A DNA stretch of 64,000 nt from contig CBDUMN010000003.1 of NCBI GenBank assembly GCA_965368335.1, positions 3,884 to 67,883 on the forward strand, in the 5' to 3' direction. A model generated the notes under the pieces. The model saw nothing but the letters and a program-made list of their open reading frames with translations. It ran no database searches and was not told the origin of the DNA. The stretch is from CBDUMN01 sp965368335. Lineage in GTDB: Bacteria > Pseudomonadota > Alphaproteobacteria > Rhodospirillales > JAPHRK01. Of the stretch, positions 7,647 through 16,934 are shown piece after piece (positions within the stretch are counted from its first letter, which is position 1; each line of letters opens with the position of its first letter). The translations under genes were made by a program, and so were the position numbers.

Positions 7647-9902
7647 ATGGCTGGAAACCTTACACTTGCGCTCAGAACCGCCCAAAGCGGTCTGCTTGCC
7701 AGTCAGGGCGCGCTCGAGGCGCTGACCAACAACATCGCCAACGTCAACACGCCGGGCTATTCCAAAAAAGTCGTCAACCTGGAGCAGCGGGTGGTGGCCG
7801 GCACGGGGGCGGGCGTCCAACTCTCCAATATCACCCGACAGGTAGACGAAGGCCTGCTCAAGACCCTGCGACGCGAAACAGCGACGCTGGAACGTCTAGA
7901 CACCATGCAGAGCTACTACGAGCGGGTCCAGGATCTTTTCGGCTCACCGGGGGACAACTCCTCCATCGCCCATATTATGTCGGAATTCACGGCCGCCGTG
8001 GAAAGCCTTGCGCTTTCGCCGGACCGAACGATTGAACAATCGGAGGTGACCCGTTGGGGCGAAGAGATCGGCGCCGAACTCGACGAAATGAGCGACATGG
8101 TCCAGGATTTGCGCCTTCAAGCCGACCGCGCCATTGGAGACTTGGTTGAACGGGTCAATGAACTGGGCAGCCAGATCGAAGACCTCAACAACAAGATCAT
8201 TCGCAACGAAACAATCAGTGGCGACGTCACCGATCTCAAGGACAAGCGCGATATGGCGCTCGACGAACTGTCGGGTTACCTCGATATCGTCTATTTCGAG
8301 CGCAACCAGGGCGACGTGGTGGTCTTCACCGGTGGCGGCACCGTGCTCGTCGATAACACGGCACAGACCGTTTATCACACAGCAAGCACCCAAATGACCG
8401 CCTTGAATACCTTTGAAGAAGGGCATTTTAACGGCATCACTGTTGGTTCGACCAGCGCCAATGATATCACCAACGACCTGCAGAATGGCGCTATCAAAGG
8501 CCTGATAGACCTACGCGACAATATTCTGACCGGTATTCAGGCTCAACTGGATGAATTTTCGACAGAGCTACGCGACCAGTTCAACTTAGTTCATAACCGC
8601 GGCACCCCCTTCCCAGGCCTCCAATCGGCCTCCGGGACCAGAACGTTCATCGATTCCGGCGGCGTCGCCGCTCCTGACGGCGCAACCGACCAGACGATCA
8701 CCCTCTCAGGCGGCGACGTCACCCTTGCGGTTTTCAATTCAACCGGCGATCAACAGGCGGTGACGACGCTGGGCACCATCATGGACAGCGCCACCTTCGG
8801 CTATGACGCGGCCAACACTACCGGCCCCTGGACCATGGCCGCGGTCGCCCAAACCATCGAAGACTGGCTACAGGATAGCGCCAACGGAGGCCCCGGCCTG
8901 ACAGGCGCCTCCGTCTCCATCGATTCGGCTGGAAATTTCGCTGTTGAACTCAATGATTCAACGGCCTATCTCGCCTTCCGCGACGAAACGGCGTCGGCCA
9001 ACGGCAGCACGGCTTCCGACGTCACGATCCAATACGACGCCAATGGCGACGGCACGGTAGACGAACATATTGCGGGGTTCTCCAACTTCCTCGGCCTCAA
9101 CGACTTCTTCGTCGATGGCCTGGAAAAAACCACCTACGATTCGGAGACTAAATCCAGCGGTTACACCTTCACCCCGACCGCGAATATCACACTGACCTTC
9201 CGCGATGCCGGAAACACCGAAACGGTGACGCTCAACAGCGGCACCGCATATTCCCTCTCCGACCTGGCCAATGAAATCAACAACAACACGACTTTCATAA
9301 CAGCCACGGTCATTCAGGACGGTTCAGGCTATCGCCTTCGCTTGGCAAACGACAATAATGACGCTTTGGTTGTTACCGATAACCAAGGCGTCGGCACAGC
9401 CAATTCCTTCATGGAAGGTATGGCTTTGGAAGGCTCGCGCGCACGATCATCCAACTTCCTGAACGTACGTTCCGATATCCGCAGCAATTCCGCCCTCATG
9501 TCCCGCGGCCTCCCTCAATGGGATGCCGACAAAAACGCTTCTGGCGAATATTACGCCGCATCGGGTGATGCCAGCATCGCCCAGGCGCTTGCCGAAATTC
9601 TTACATCCAACACCTCATTTGAAGCCTCTGGCGGGCTACCGGACCAGACCAAGAATTTCCACGAATACGCCAGCGCCATCATTGCCCAGGCGGCTAGCGA
9701 TTCAGCCAACAACAGCGGCGACCTGGATACCCAATTGGCATTGAAGAATTCTCTGGAATTGAAATCGAACAACTTCCGGGGCGTCAACCTTGACGAAGAA
9801 ATGTCAGACCTTATCCTGTATCAAGAAGCTTTTTCGGCCGCTGCACGCATCATTGCCGTTGTGCAAGAAATGTTCGACGCGCTTGAACGAGCCGTCGGCT
9901 AA
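7647..9902 (+). CDS. flgK: Hook-associated protein 1, FlgK
   Basis: 751 residues. The N-terminal D0/D1 helices carry the motif ALEALTNNIANVNTPGYSKK, and the C-terminus has SLELKSNNFRGVNLDEEMSD with LILYQEAFSAAARIIAVVQ, as in FlgK. A long beta-rich middle (about residues 320-600) makes it longer than the enteric protein (about 550). FlgK forms the first hook-filament junction ring. GGAGA lies eight bases before ATG 7647. Upstream is the FlgN-like chaperone and downstream flgL. Confidence 0.93.
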   Translation: MAGNLTLALRTAQSGLLASQGALEALTNNIANVNTPGYSKKVVNLEQRVVAGTGAGVQLSNITRQVDEGLLKTLRRETATLERLDTMQSYYERVQDLFGSPGDNSSIAHIMSEFTAAVESLALSPDRTIEQSEVTRWGEEIGAELDEMSDMVQDLRLQADRAIGDLVERVNELGSQIEDLNNKIIRNETISGDVTDLKDKRDMALDELSGYLDIVYFERNQGDVVVFTGGGTVLVDNTAQTVYHTASTQMTALNTFEEGHFNGITVGSTSANDITNDLQNGAIKGLIDLRDNILTGIQAQLDEFSTELRDQFNLVHNRGTPFPGLQSASGTRTFIDSGGVAAPDGATDQTITLSGGDVTLAVFNSTGDQQAVTTLGTIMDSATFGYDAANTTGPWTMAAVAQTIEDWLQDSANGGPGLTGASVSIDSAGNFAVELNDSTAYLAFRDETASANGSTASDVTIQYDANGDGTVDEHIAGFSNFLGLNDFFVDGLEKTTYDSETKSSGYTFTPTANITLTFRDAGNTETVTLNSGTAYSLSDLANEINNNTTFITATVIQDGSGYRLRLANDNNDALVVTDNQGVGTANSFMEGMALEGSRARSSNFLNVRSDIRSNSALMSRGLPQWDADKNASGEYYAASGDASIAQALAEILTSNTSFEASGGLPDQTKNFHEYASAIIAQAASDSANNSGDLDTQLALKNSLELKSNNFRGVNLDEEMSDLILYQEAFSAAARIIAVVQEMFDALERAVG

Positions 9903-9915
9903 GGAGAAACAAGTC

Positions 9916-11454
9916 ATGCCACGCATCGCTGATCTCTCAAGTACGACCTCACTGGTCAACATTCTGCAAAAGACCCAGAACCGGATCTACGACTACCAAA
10001 TGCAGGTTTCGACCGAACAGAAGTCGCAGGATTACGCAGGGATCGCCCTTGAAGCCCAACGCCTGATAGGCCTGGAGCACTCCAAGGCATTGGCCGAACG
10101 CTACATCCGCAATAACGGGGTTCAGGAAACCCGCCTGGAGTATGCCCAATCTGCCCTGACGGCGATGGAAAAAACCATCGATTCCTTCAAGTCCGCATTG
10201 GACAACTACGCCCAGAACATCAATAAGGACGAAAACGCCGTCAAAGTCGTCCAGACGGCCGCCTACAATGCCTTGAAAAGCCTTGAAGCCGACCTCAACC
10301 AGAAGACGGACGGGCAGTATCTTTTTTCCGGCTCACGCACCAATGTCACTCCTGTCGATTTTGGTCTCAGTTCAATAGACGATTTCCAGGCTACCTGGGA
10401 TGGCGAAACCGTCACCTACCCGACAACTCGGGATGCACATCTACAGAATTTCTCGGCCTCGGCAAATACAAGCGGCGACGCCACTTGGCTCTATTTCGAC
10501 GGCACCAATGGCCGCATCTACGCCAACGACGGCAGTTTCGACAACCTGACTGCCGGCGCGACTATTACCGTTTCAGGCACAGGTTCCAATGACGGCACCT
10601 ACACCATCAGTTCCGTCGATGCCGCCAACGACTACATCGAGGTGAATACCGTATCGGTGGCGACTGATCTTGGTGATGCTGGCGTGTCTCTGACATTGCC
10701 AGACGGTACGAGCCTTAATGCAGCCGATTTCACCAGCATCAACTTTACCGCACCTGATTCCTTGGTTGCTACCGGCGGGGTTTCCCCATTAAGCGGACTT
10801 TCGGTAGGAGATACTTTTACCATTTCAGGGGCTAATACAGCCAGCAACAACGGCACCTACACGGTTGAGTCTAACGATGGAACCAACCTAACCATTCGGT
10901 CCTTAACTCTCTCCGACGAAGGCACCGGGATTGGCACTGAGGATGCGGCAGGCACCATCACCACCAATCCATACTACGCAGGCGATGAGGTCACGCGGAC
11001 CCATCGCATCGACGAAGACCGCACCTTTGAGATGGAACTCACTGCGGCCTATCCGGGCTTTGAAAAGGCCATCCGCGCCATGTTCATTATCTTACAGGGC
11101 GACTACGGAACGGCAGGCGGCCTCGATAACAATCCATCCCGCGTCGATGACGCCAACTGGCTCCTGGCTGCAGCCAAGTCAGGCCCTACTGACGGCTCTC
11201 CACCCTACGGAACGGAAGAAATCGGCAACTTCATCAATGCCGGCATGGACGTGGCGCACAACATCGGCTTGATCAAAGCCGCAAACGAACGCTTTCAATC
11301 CTCTATCGGGTTTATCGACAAACACATTATCGGTATCGAAAATATAGATAAAACCATGGCGGTAACGTTGCTGCTGGATGAAGCCCGGGCGCTTGAGACT
11401 TCTTATCAGGCTTTCGCCAAGGTCCGCCAACTCAGCTTGACGAACTTCCTGTAG
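9916..11454 (+). CDS. flgL: Hook-associated protein 3, FlgL, with extra beta modules
   Basis: 512 residues from ATG 9916, which has AAGGAG nine bases upstream; the frame itself is open further back inside flgK. The N-terminus (LVNILQKTQNRIYDYQMQVS) and the C-terminal helix (LLLDEARALETSYQAFAKV) match FlgL, the second junction protein. FlgL is usually about 300-420 residues; the surplus lies in the middle, where two related beta modules occur: one around TITVSGTGSNDGTYTISSVD, the other around TISGANTASNNGTYTVESND. The last 23 bases overlap the convergent kinase gene. Confidence 0.9.
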   Translation: MPRIADLSSTTSLVNILQKTQNRIYDYQMQVSTEQKSQDYAGIALEAQRLIGLEHSKALAERYIRNNGVQETRLEYAQSALTAMEKTIDSFKSALDNYAQNINKDENAVKVVQTAAYNALKSLEADLNQKTDGQYLFSGSRTNVTPVDFGLSSIDDFQATWDGETVTYPTTRDAHLQNFSASANTSGDATWLYFDGTNGRIYANDGSFDNLTAGATITVSGTGSNDGTYTISSVDAANDYIEVNTVSVATDLGDAGVSLTLPDGTSLNAADFTSINFTAPDSLVATGGVSPLSGLSVGDTFTISGANTASNNGTYTVESNDGTNLTIRSLTLSDEGTGIGTEDAAGTITTNPYYAGDEVTRTHRIDEDRTFEMELTAAYPGFEKAIRAMFIILQGDYGTAGGLDNNPSRVDDANWLLAAAKSGPTDGSPPYGTEEIGNFINAGMDVAHNIGLIKAANERFQSSIGFIDKHIIGIENIDKTMAVTLLLDEARALETSYQAFAKVRQLSLTNFL

Positions 11455-13528
11455 TAGGTGAAATCCGCTCCAGCTCCTGCATCGCCGTTCTGCTTTCAAG
11501 CATCTTAAGCGTAGCGGCAATGGCTTTTTCATGGCCGCGAACGTATGGTGCGATACTCACGTCATCATGGATAATGTGATTGAACAGCCAACTGCAGAGC
11601 ATTCTGCGCATATCGGAAAGAACGGTTTGCGACGGCTCTGTATTCCAGGCCTTGACGAGCTGTAGCAATTCCTCACGCAATGCGTTATGGGTTTGTTTAT
11701 GCTGTTCGATATCGGGAAACTCACAGGCTTCCATAATCGCTTCTTCCCGATCGAAATGATAGCCAGCGTAGGCTATTAGTTTTTCAATAATTTTATCGAC
11801 GCCCTTATCGTCGGCCGTCATCTGACTAAACCGGTTGACCAGAGCGGCTAAGTGTTTGTGGTCGGCATCAATTTCCGGCACATCAATCAGCAACGAGTCG
11901 GTCCAGATCAGTGTCTCGAGGTTATCCACCGTTGGTATTTCGACCCAGAATGTGCTGCCGTCGCCAACCTCGCTATCGAAGCCAATTCGGCCCGCCATAC
12001 GCTCAACCAGCATTTTGGAAACGGTCAATCCGATCCCCGTCCCCTTACGGGTCAACATGGGGTCGGCGCCCAGGCGATGGAACATATTGAAAACCGTATG
12101 CCTGTCTTTTTCAGCAATGCCGATCCCCGTATCGCAGACCGATATTCTGACAAACCCCTTGCGCCCCGATTCGACACGCACCTCAATGCTTCCATTATCT
12201 TTGTTATAGTTGACGGCATTGGATAGTAAATTGAGAAGAATTTGCTTAAGCCGCACCCGGTCAGTTCGCAGATAGGCGAGGTTATTTTTCGGTCTGTGCC
12301 GAACGATTTTCAGGTTCCGTTCCTTAACAATCGGCGTAACCAACGCCACACAATCGGCGACCAGATGTTCGACCTCAACCTCATCGAGCGATAGAATAAT
12401 CTTGTCCGCCTCGATTTTGGAAAGGTCCAAGACTTCGTTAACCAGGGACAGCAAGAGCTTGCCGCCTTCCATAATGTGATCAACGCTTTCCGCCTGCGAT
12501 GGCGTCAAAGCCGTCTTCGGATCGTAAAGCAGCATTTCGGCAAATCCGAGAACGGCATTCAGTGGGGTCCGCAATTCATGACTCATGGAAGCAAGAAACT
12601 CAGACTTCGCCTGATTGGCCTGTTCGGCATCAATCAAAGCTCTCCGAAGATCTTCCTCCATATTTTTCATCGTTGTAACGTCAAGATGAATGCCGTTCAT
12701 AAGAGCGGGCTTGCCATTACTATCCCGCTTAATCACCTTGCCACGCGCATTGACCCAAACCCAGCCTCCCGCCGCATGCGACTGTCGGTAGATGGCGTCG
12801 TAATAATCCTTTTTTCCCTTAAAGTACTGCTTAACCTGGTTTTCAACATTAGGCAGGTCGTCGGGATGAATGAGATTTCGCCAGGTTTCAATGGTCGTCG
12901 GCTCCAACTCGGCTCGTGTTTTCCCGACAATCTCCGCCCAACGCTCATTAACCGCCAATACACCAGTCTGGATATTCCATTCCCAATAACCCGCGTTGGT
13001 TCCTTCTAGAATTTCCTTAGCCTTAGTCGCCAAATGAAGGTTGTCGATTTCCGCCTGCACCCTCGGAGCGAAACCCAGGAGAGTGTTCAGCACCTCGTCC
13101 ACATCACCGATAACATCGTCATGAAGGACAACAAACGCACCAAGCGAGACGCCCCCTTCACCAAACAGAGGAACGGCGACATAGCCCTCCGCTTCCTGTT
13201 CTTCCAACAAATCGTTGGATGGAAAGCTTTTCTGGATATCCGTCGCCTGAGAAAACGGTTTCTGGCCAAAAACTTGCGCACAGGGGGACTGTGCGACGTT
13301 GTAGCTATAATTTTCGAGAAAATCAGTCCCAGACCAGAAAAAAAGAACCCTAACCCGGCTCGAGTCAGCGGGATCGATTTCGCTGATCAATACGCTTTTG
13401 ACATTGAGTGCCTGGGCAAGCAATCGGCAAATTTCACGCAAAAAATCACGGCCGACCAGCACAGCGGCTTCGGCTGCGATCATCTTGATCTTGCCCTCCC
13501 CGTCGCTAGATAGCGACCCCTCAAACAT
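11432..13528 (-). CDS. GAF-PAS histidine kinase with C-terminal bacteriohemerythrin
   Basis: 698 residues, no membrane segment. In order: GAF-like (about 15-160), PAS with PAC (about 172-290), HisKA with phospho-acceptor His317 (MSHELRTPLN), HATPase_c (about 415-532; GTGIGLTVSKM) and a hemerythrin domain (about 541-665). All seven di-iron ligands of bacteriohemerythrin can be placed: His557, His591, Glu595, His610, His614, His651 and Asp656. Bacteriohemerythrins bind O2 at the di-iron centre, so this cytosolic kinase may respond to oxygen; a link to motility is suggested only by its position. No response regulator is adjacent. Its 3' end overlaps flgL by 23 bases. Confidence 0.9.
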   Translation of the reverse strand: MFEGSLSSDGEGKIKMIAAEAAVLVGRDFLREICRLLAQALNVKSVLISEIDPADSSRVRVLFFWSGTDFLENYSYNVAQSPCAQVFGQKPFSQATDIQKSFPSNDLLEEQEAEGYVAVPLFGEGGVSLGAFVVLHDDVIGDVDEVLNTLLGFAPRVQAEIDNLHLATKAKEILEGTNAGYWEWNIQTGVLAVNERWAEIVGKTRAELEPTTIETWRNLIHPDDLPNVENQVKQYFKGKKDYYDAIYRQSHAAGGWVWVNARGKVIKRDSNGKPALMNGIHLDVTTMKNMEEDLRRALIDAEQANQAKSEFLASMSHELRTPLNAVLGFAEMLLYDPKTALTPSQAESVDHIMEGGKLLLSLVNEVLDLSKIEADKIILSLDEVEVEHLVADCVALVTPIVKERNLKIVRHRPKNNLAYLRTDRVRLKQILLNLLSNAVNYNKDNGSIEVRVESGRKGFVRISVCDTGIGIAEKDRHTVFNMFHRLGADPMLTRKGTGIGLTVSKMLVERMAGRIGFDSEVGDGSTFWVEIPTVDNLETLIWTDSLLIDVPEIDADHKHLAALVNRFSQMTADDKGVDKIIEKLIAYAGYHFDREEAIMEACEFPDIEQHKQTHNALREELLQLVKAWNTEPSQTVLSDMRRMLCSWLFNHIIHDDVSIAPYVRGHEKAIAATLKMLESRTAMQELERISPTTGSSSS

Positions 13529-13637
13529 TTTTTACACCACCGTCAGAATTAGGTTGGGCACCATACTCAGGCGTCCAAATAAAATACATGACTTCGGTCA
13601 GGCTCGCGAGCCCAAAAGTAACGGCAGCTTTATTTCA

Positions 13638-13658
13638 TAAGGACTCTCTTAAGGACTC
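13638..13658 (+). repeat. Direct repeat upstream of the sugar operon
   Basis: TAAGGACTC occurs twice, at 13638-13646 and 13650-13658, a 12-base period, in the 187-base gap between the divergent kinase and the first sugar gene. It could be an activator or repressor site, but no promoter of a known type could be placed beside it. The rest of the gap shows nothing clear. Confidence 0.35.
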
Positions 13659-13715
13659 GGGATCAATACTGTGCGTTGAAATTGGACCGGTTTATTTGCA
13701 GGGATTTGTTCAACC

Positions 13716-14726
13716 GTGAGCGCGCCTAAAAAAGTCATCGTCACCGGAGGGGCTGGGTTTATCGGCAGCCATCTCACCGAACGCCTAATCAATGACGGGC
13801 ACGCGGTTTCGGTGATCGATAATTTTTATATTGGCCGCGAGGAAAACATCGCACATCTGATGGAAACCGGCCGCCTCAACATTCACAAGGCCGATATCGC
13901 CGATCTGGCAACCATTAAGCCGCTTTTTGAAGGTGTTGATTGGGTTTTTCACCTTGCCGCTATGGCCGATATCGTGCCCTCGATCCAAATGCCCCTGCCA
14001 TACCATAGGGCTAACGTCGATGGCACCATTGCCATTCTCGAAGCAGCCCGAACGGGGGGCGCTAAGCGCTTCGTCTACGCGGCCTCATCTTCCTGCTACG
14101 GCATTCCAGATGAGTACCCGACCAAGGAAACGGCCGATATACGCCCCATGTACCCCTACGCATTGACCAAATACGTCGGTGAGGAATACGTGCGCCATTG
14201 GAATCAAACCTATGGCCTGCCGACAGTTTGCCTAAGGCTGTTCAATGTTTATGGGCCACGCGCTCGGACCACAGGCACTTACGGGGCGGTTTTCGGCGTT
14301 TTTCTCGCTCAGAAACTAGCTGGCGAGCCTTTTACCGTCGTCGGAGACGGCAAGCAGACCCGTGACTTCACCTTTGTTACCGATGTTGCAGACGCCTTTG
14401 TCGCTGCCGCCCGGTCCAACCTCGACGGCGAGGTGATGAACGTCGGATCGGACAACACCTATTCGGTCAATCGCTTGGTTGAGCTGCTTGGCGGCGAAGT
14501 GACCTATATCCCTAAACGCCCCGGCGAACCTGATTGCACCTACGCCGACACCTCACGGATCAAGGAAATGCTCGGCTGGAAGCCTCGGGTAACCTTCGAA
14601 CAAGGGGTTTCCGTTATGCTAGAAAACATCGACCATTGGCGCACCGCGCCAGTTTGGACCGTCGATCAGATCGAAGAAGCAACAGCCGACTGGTTCAAAT
14701 ACCTAAGCGATGGCGAGTCGTCCTAG
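13716..14726 (+). CDS. NAD-dependent nucleotide-sugar epimerase/dehydratase (SDR)
   Basis: 336 residues, GTG start. An extended SDR: the NAD-binding loop TGGAGFIGSH is at residues 10-19, ASSSCYG marks the catalytic Ser region, and YPYALTKY carries the Tyr-x-x-x-Lys pair. The C-terminal half has QTRDFTFVTDVADAF, typical of UDP-hexose 4-epimerases and NDP-sugar 4,6-dehydratases. Exact substrate and reaction cannot be read from sequence. It is the first gene of a ten-gene plus-strand run ending at 23555, followed closely by a reductase, so it likely acts on the nucleotide sugar made by these enzymes. The ribosome site is weak. Confidence 0.85.
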   Translation: MSAPKKVIVTGGAGFIGSHLTERLINDGHAVSVIDNFYIGREENIAHLMETGRLNIHKADIADLATIKPLFEGVDWVFHLAAMADIVPSIQMPLPYHRANVDGTIAILEAARTGGAKRFVYAASSSCYGIPDEYPTKETADIRPMYPYALTKYVGEEYVRHWNQTYGLPTVCLRLFNVYGPRARTTGTYGAVFGVFLAQKLAGEPFTVVGDGKQTRDFTFVTDVADAFVAAARSNLDGEVMNVGSDNTYSVNRLVELLGGEVTYIPKRPGEPDCTYADTSRIKEMLGWKPRVTFEQGVSVMLENIDHWRTAPVWTVDQIEEATADWFKYLSDGESS

Positions 14727-14761
14727 AAAAGGGCGAAACAAATGAGGAGAAGCCTCGCATT

Positions 14762-16318
14762 ATGACTGATAAGGACAATTCTGGCGGCAACCCACTGCTA
14801 AACAAGCTCAAAACTCTCGAAGAGTTAGGCGTCATTTCCGATAAGGCGCGCAAAGACGGCAAGACCGTGGTGCTCGCACATGGCACATTTGACCTCTTGC
14901 ATATCGGACATCTTCGGCATTTGCGGCTCGCCAAACGCGAAGGCGATATCCTGATCGTTACCATCACTGCCGACGCTCATGTCAATAAAGGGCCCGGTCG
15001 GCCGGTTTTCGCCGAGCAGATGCGCGCCGAAATGCTAGCCGCCATCGAATGCATCGATTATGTCGGCATCAACGACGGCCCCAAGGCGCTAGAAGTTATT
15101 CAGGCGGTGAAACCCAGCAAATACGTCAAGGGCTCCGACTACAAGAATGCCCAAGACGATGTGACGGGCGGCATCGTCGAAGAACGAGCCGCCGTTGAAG
15201 AACATGGCGGTGAGTTGGTGTTTACCGACGAAATAACCTTCAGTTCCTCTTCTCTGATCAACCGCCACCTGGCAGTCTTCGATCCGACTCTGGACGAGTA
15301 TCTGGAAGCCCAACGTTCAAAAGGTATTCTCGATCAACTCACCGAACTGATCGATAAGGTCAAGAACTACCGTATCCTGATGATTGGCGACGCCATCATT
15401 GACGATTACGTTTATGTTTCCGCTCTCGGCAAGTCGCCGAAAGAACATATGATCGCCACTCTATTCGAAGACCGGGAGGTTTTTGCAGGCGGCGTTTTCG
15501 CAGCGGCAAACCATGTGGCCGATTTTTGCAAAGAGGTGGAAATCGTCACCACCTTGGGCGAAGGCTGCGAATACGAAAAAATGATCCGAGGCGCGCTACG
15601 GCCCAACGTGACCTTAAATGCTTTTTACCGGGAAAATGCGCCAACCACCCGCAAGACCCGCTTCATCGACCGCTCATATCTGCGCAAGATGTTCGAGGTC
15701 TACGATATGGATGACACCCCGACAGACGTAACGCTTGAACGTGTCATCGACCGGATGATTTTACAGCGCGCCAGCGATTTCGACATGGTGATCGTTACCG
15801 ACTTCGGCCACGGTCTGATGACGCCCACCATGATCGCTTCACTGGAGCGCACCGCCAAATTCTTAGCCGTCAATACCCAGTCCAACAGCGCCAACCTGGG
15901 CTTCAACCTGATCACCAAGTATCCGCGAACCGACTATATCTGCATTGACGCACCCGAAGCCCGACTGGCTACCGGAGATCGACGCAGCGACATCGAAGAC
16001 ATCGCCTCAAGAGCCCTGCCGGAACGTATCAGTTGCCCGAAACTGATCGTTACCCACGGCAAGAACGGCTGCATCGGCTACGAACACAAGTCTCAGGTGG
16101 CCCATGTTCCGGCCTTCACCAAAACAGTGGTCGATACGGTGGGCGCGGGCGACGCCTTTTTCGCCGTCACAGCCCCTCTGGCGGCAGCGGGCGGCAAGGT
16201 GGATCAATTGGCCTTTATCGGTAATGCCGCCGGAGCAATCAAGGTGGGTATCGTCGGACACCGGAATTCGGTCGAAAAGATATCCGTGCTAAAGTTCCTC
16301 ACCACCCTGCTCAAGTAG
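14762..16318 (+). CDS. Bifunctional cytidylyltransferase-PfkB kinase, HldE-like with reversed domains
   Basis: 518 residues. The N-terminal part (about 35-170) is a cytidylyltransferase-type nucleotidyltransferase with HGTFDLLHIGH (HIGH at 47-50). The C-terminal part (about 195-515) is a PfkB/ribokinase-type sugar kinase with DTVGAGDAFFA (458-468) holding the catalytic Asp. Enteric HldE/RfaE, which phosphorylates heptose-7-P at C1 and then adds a nucleotide, has the kinase first; here the order is the opposite. Together with the SIS isomerase and HAD protein downstream this suggests activation of a heptose-like sugar. The start is taken as ATG 14762, with GAGGAG 12 bases upstream; the frame is open further back into the previous gene. 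Confidence 0.85.
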   Translation: MTDKDNSGGNPLLNKLKTLEELGVISDKARKDGKTVVLAHGTFDLLHIGHLRHLRLAKREGDILIVTITADAHVNKGPGRPVFAEQMRAEMLAAIECIDYVGINDGPKALEVIQAVKPSKYVKGSDYKNAQDDVTGGIVEERAAVEEHGGELVFTDEITFSSSSLINRHLAVFDPTLDEYLEAQRSKGILDQLTELIDKVKNYRILMIGDAIIDDYVYVSALGKSPKEHMIATLFEDREVFAGGVFAAANHVADFCKEVEIVTTLGEGCEYEKMIRGALRPNVTLNAFYRENAPTTRKTRFIDRSYLRKMFEVYDMDDTPTDVTLERVIDRMILQRASDFDMVIVTDFGHGLMTPTMIASLERTAKFLAVNTQSNSANLGFNLITKYPRTDYICIDAPEARLATGDRRSDIEDIASRALPERISCPKLIVTHGKNGCIGYEHKSQVAHVPAFTKTVVDTVGAGDAFFAVTAPLAAAGGKVDQLAFIGNAAGAIKVGIVGHRNSVEKISVLKFLTTLLK

Positions 16319-16328
16319 GAGGGGCTGA

Positions 16329-16934
16329 ATGACCAACCAAATCTTCAATCAATATCTCAAAACCCTGGCAGCCTGCCTAAGGGATTCCGAAGCCAGTACG
16401 CAAGATGGCGCACCCATGGAGATGGGAGACGCCATGGATTGGATCACCAACACAGCTAAAGCCGCCCATGAGCGGGGAAACAAGATGATGTTCGTCGGCA
16501 ACGGCGGGTCGTCGTCCATTTCCAGCCATCTTTCAGTGGATTTCGCCAAGAACGGCGGCATGCGGGCGATGACCGTTACCGATGCACCGATGCTCACTTG
16601 CCTGGGAAACGACCTGGGCTACGAGAATGTCTACGCCAAACCGGTCGAAATGTACGGCACGGCGGGCGACATGCTGGTCGCTATTTCCAGTTCCGGCGGC
16701 TCAGCCAATATTTTGAACGCCGTCGCCAAGGCGCGCGATATCGGCGCAAGCGTTCTGACTTTAAGCGGGTTCAAACCGGACAACCCCCTGCGCAGGTCCG
16801 GCGATGTGAACCTTTATGTCCCCTCTTACGAATACGGCTTCGTTGAAACAGCCCATACGGCCCTGCTCCACGCAGCGCTCGATCTAAGCATGGGCTGGAC
16901 CGAGGAAGACGGCCTTTGGGAAAGAAAACAATGA
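16329..16934 (+). CDS. SIS-domain sugar phosphate isomerase, GmhA-like
   Basis: 201 residues. One SIS domain: MFVGNGGSSSISSHLSVDFA and ISSSGGSANILNAV are the two phosphate-binding Ser/Gly loops seen in GmhA, which converts sedoheptulose-7-P into D-glycero-heptose-7-P. It is similar in size to GmhA, but the catalytic Glu and His of GmhA have not been verified position by position, so another ketose-phosphate substrate is possible. A strong GGAGGGG ribosome site precedes ATG 16329, 10 bases after the kinase stop. Its stop overlaps the next start (ATGA). Confidence 0.82.
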   Translation: MTNQIFNQYLKTLAACLRDSEASTQDGAPMEMGDAMDWITNTAKAAHERGNKMMFVGNGGSSSISSHLSVDFAKNGGMRAMTVTDAPMLTCLGNDLGYENVYAKPVEMYGTAGDMLVAISSSGGSANILNAVAKARDIGASVLTLSGFKPDNPLRRSGDVNLYVPSYEYGFVETAHTALLHAALDLSMGWTEEDGLWERKQ

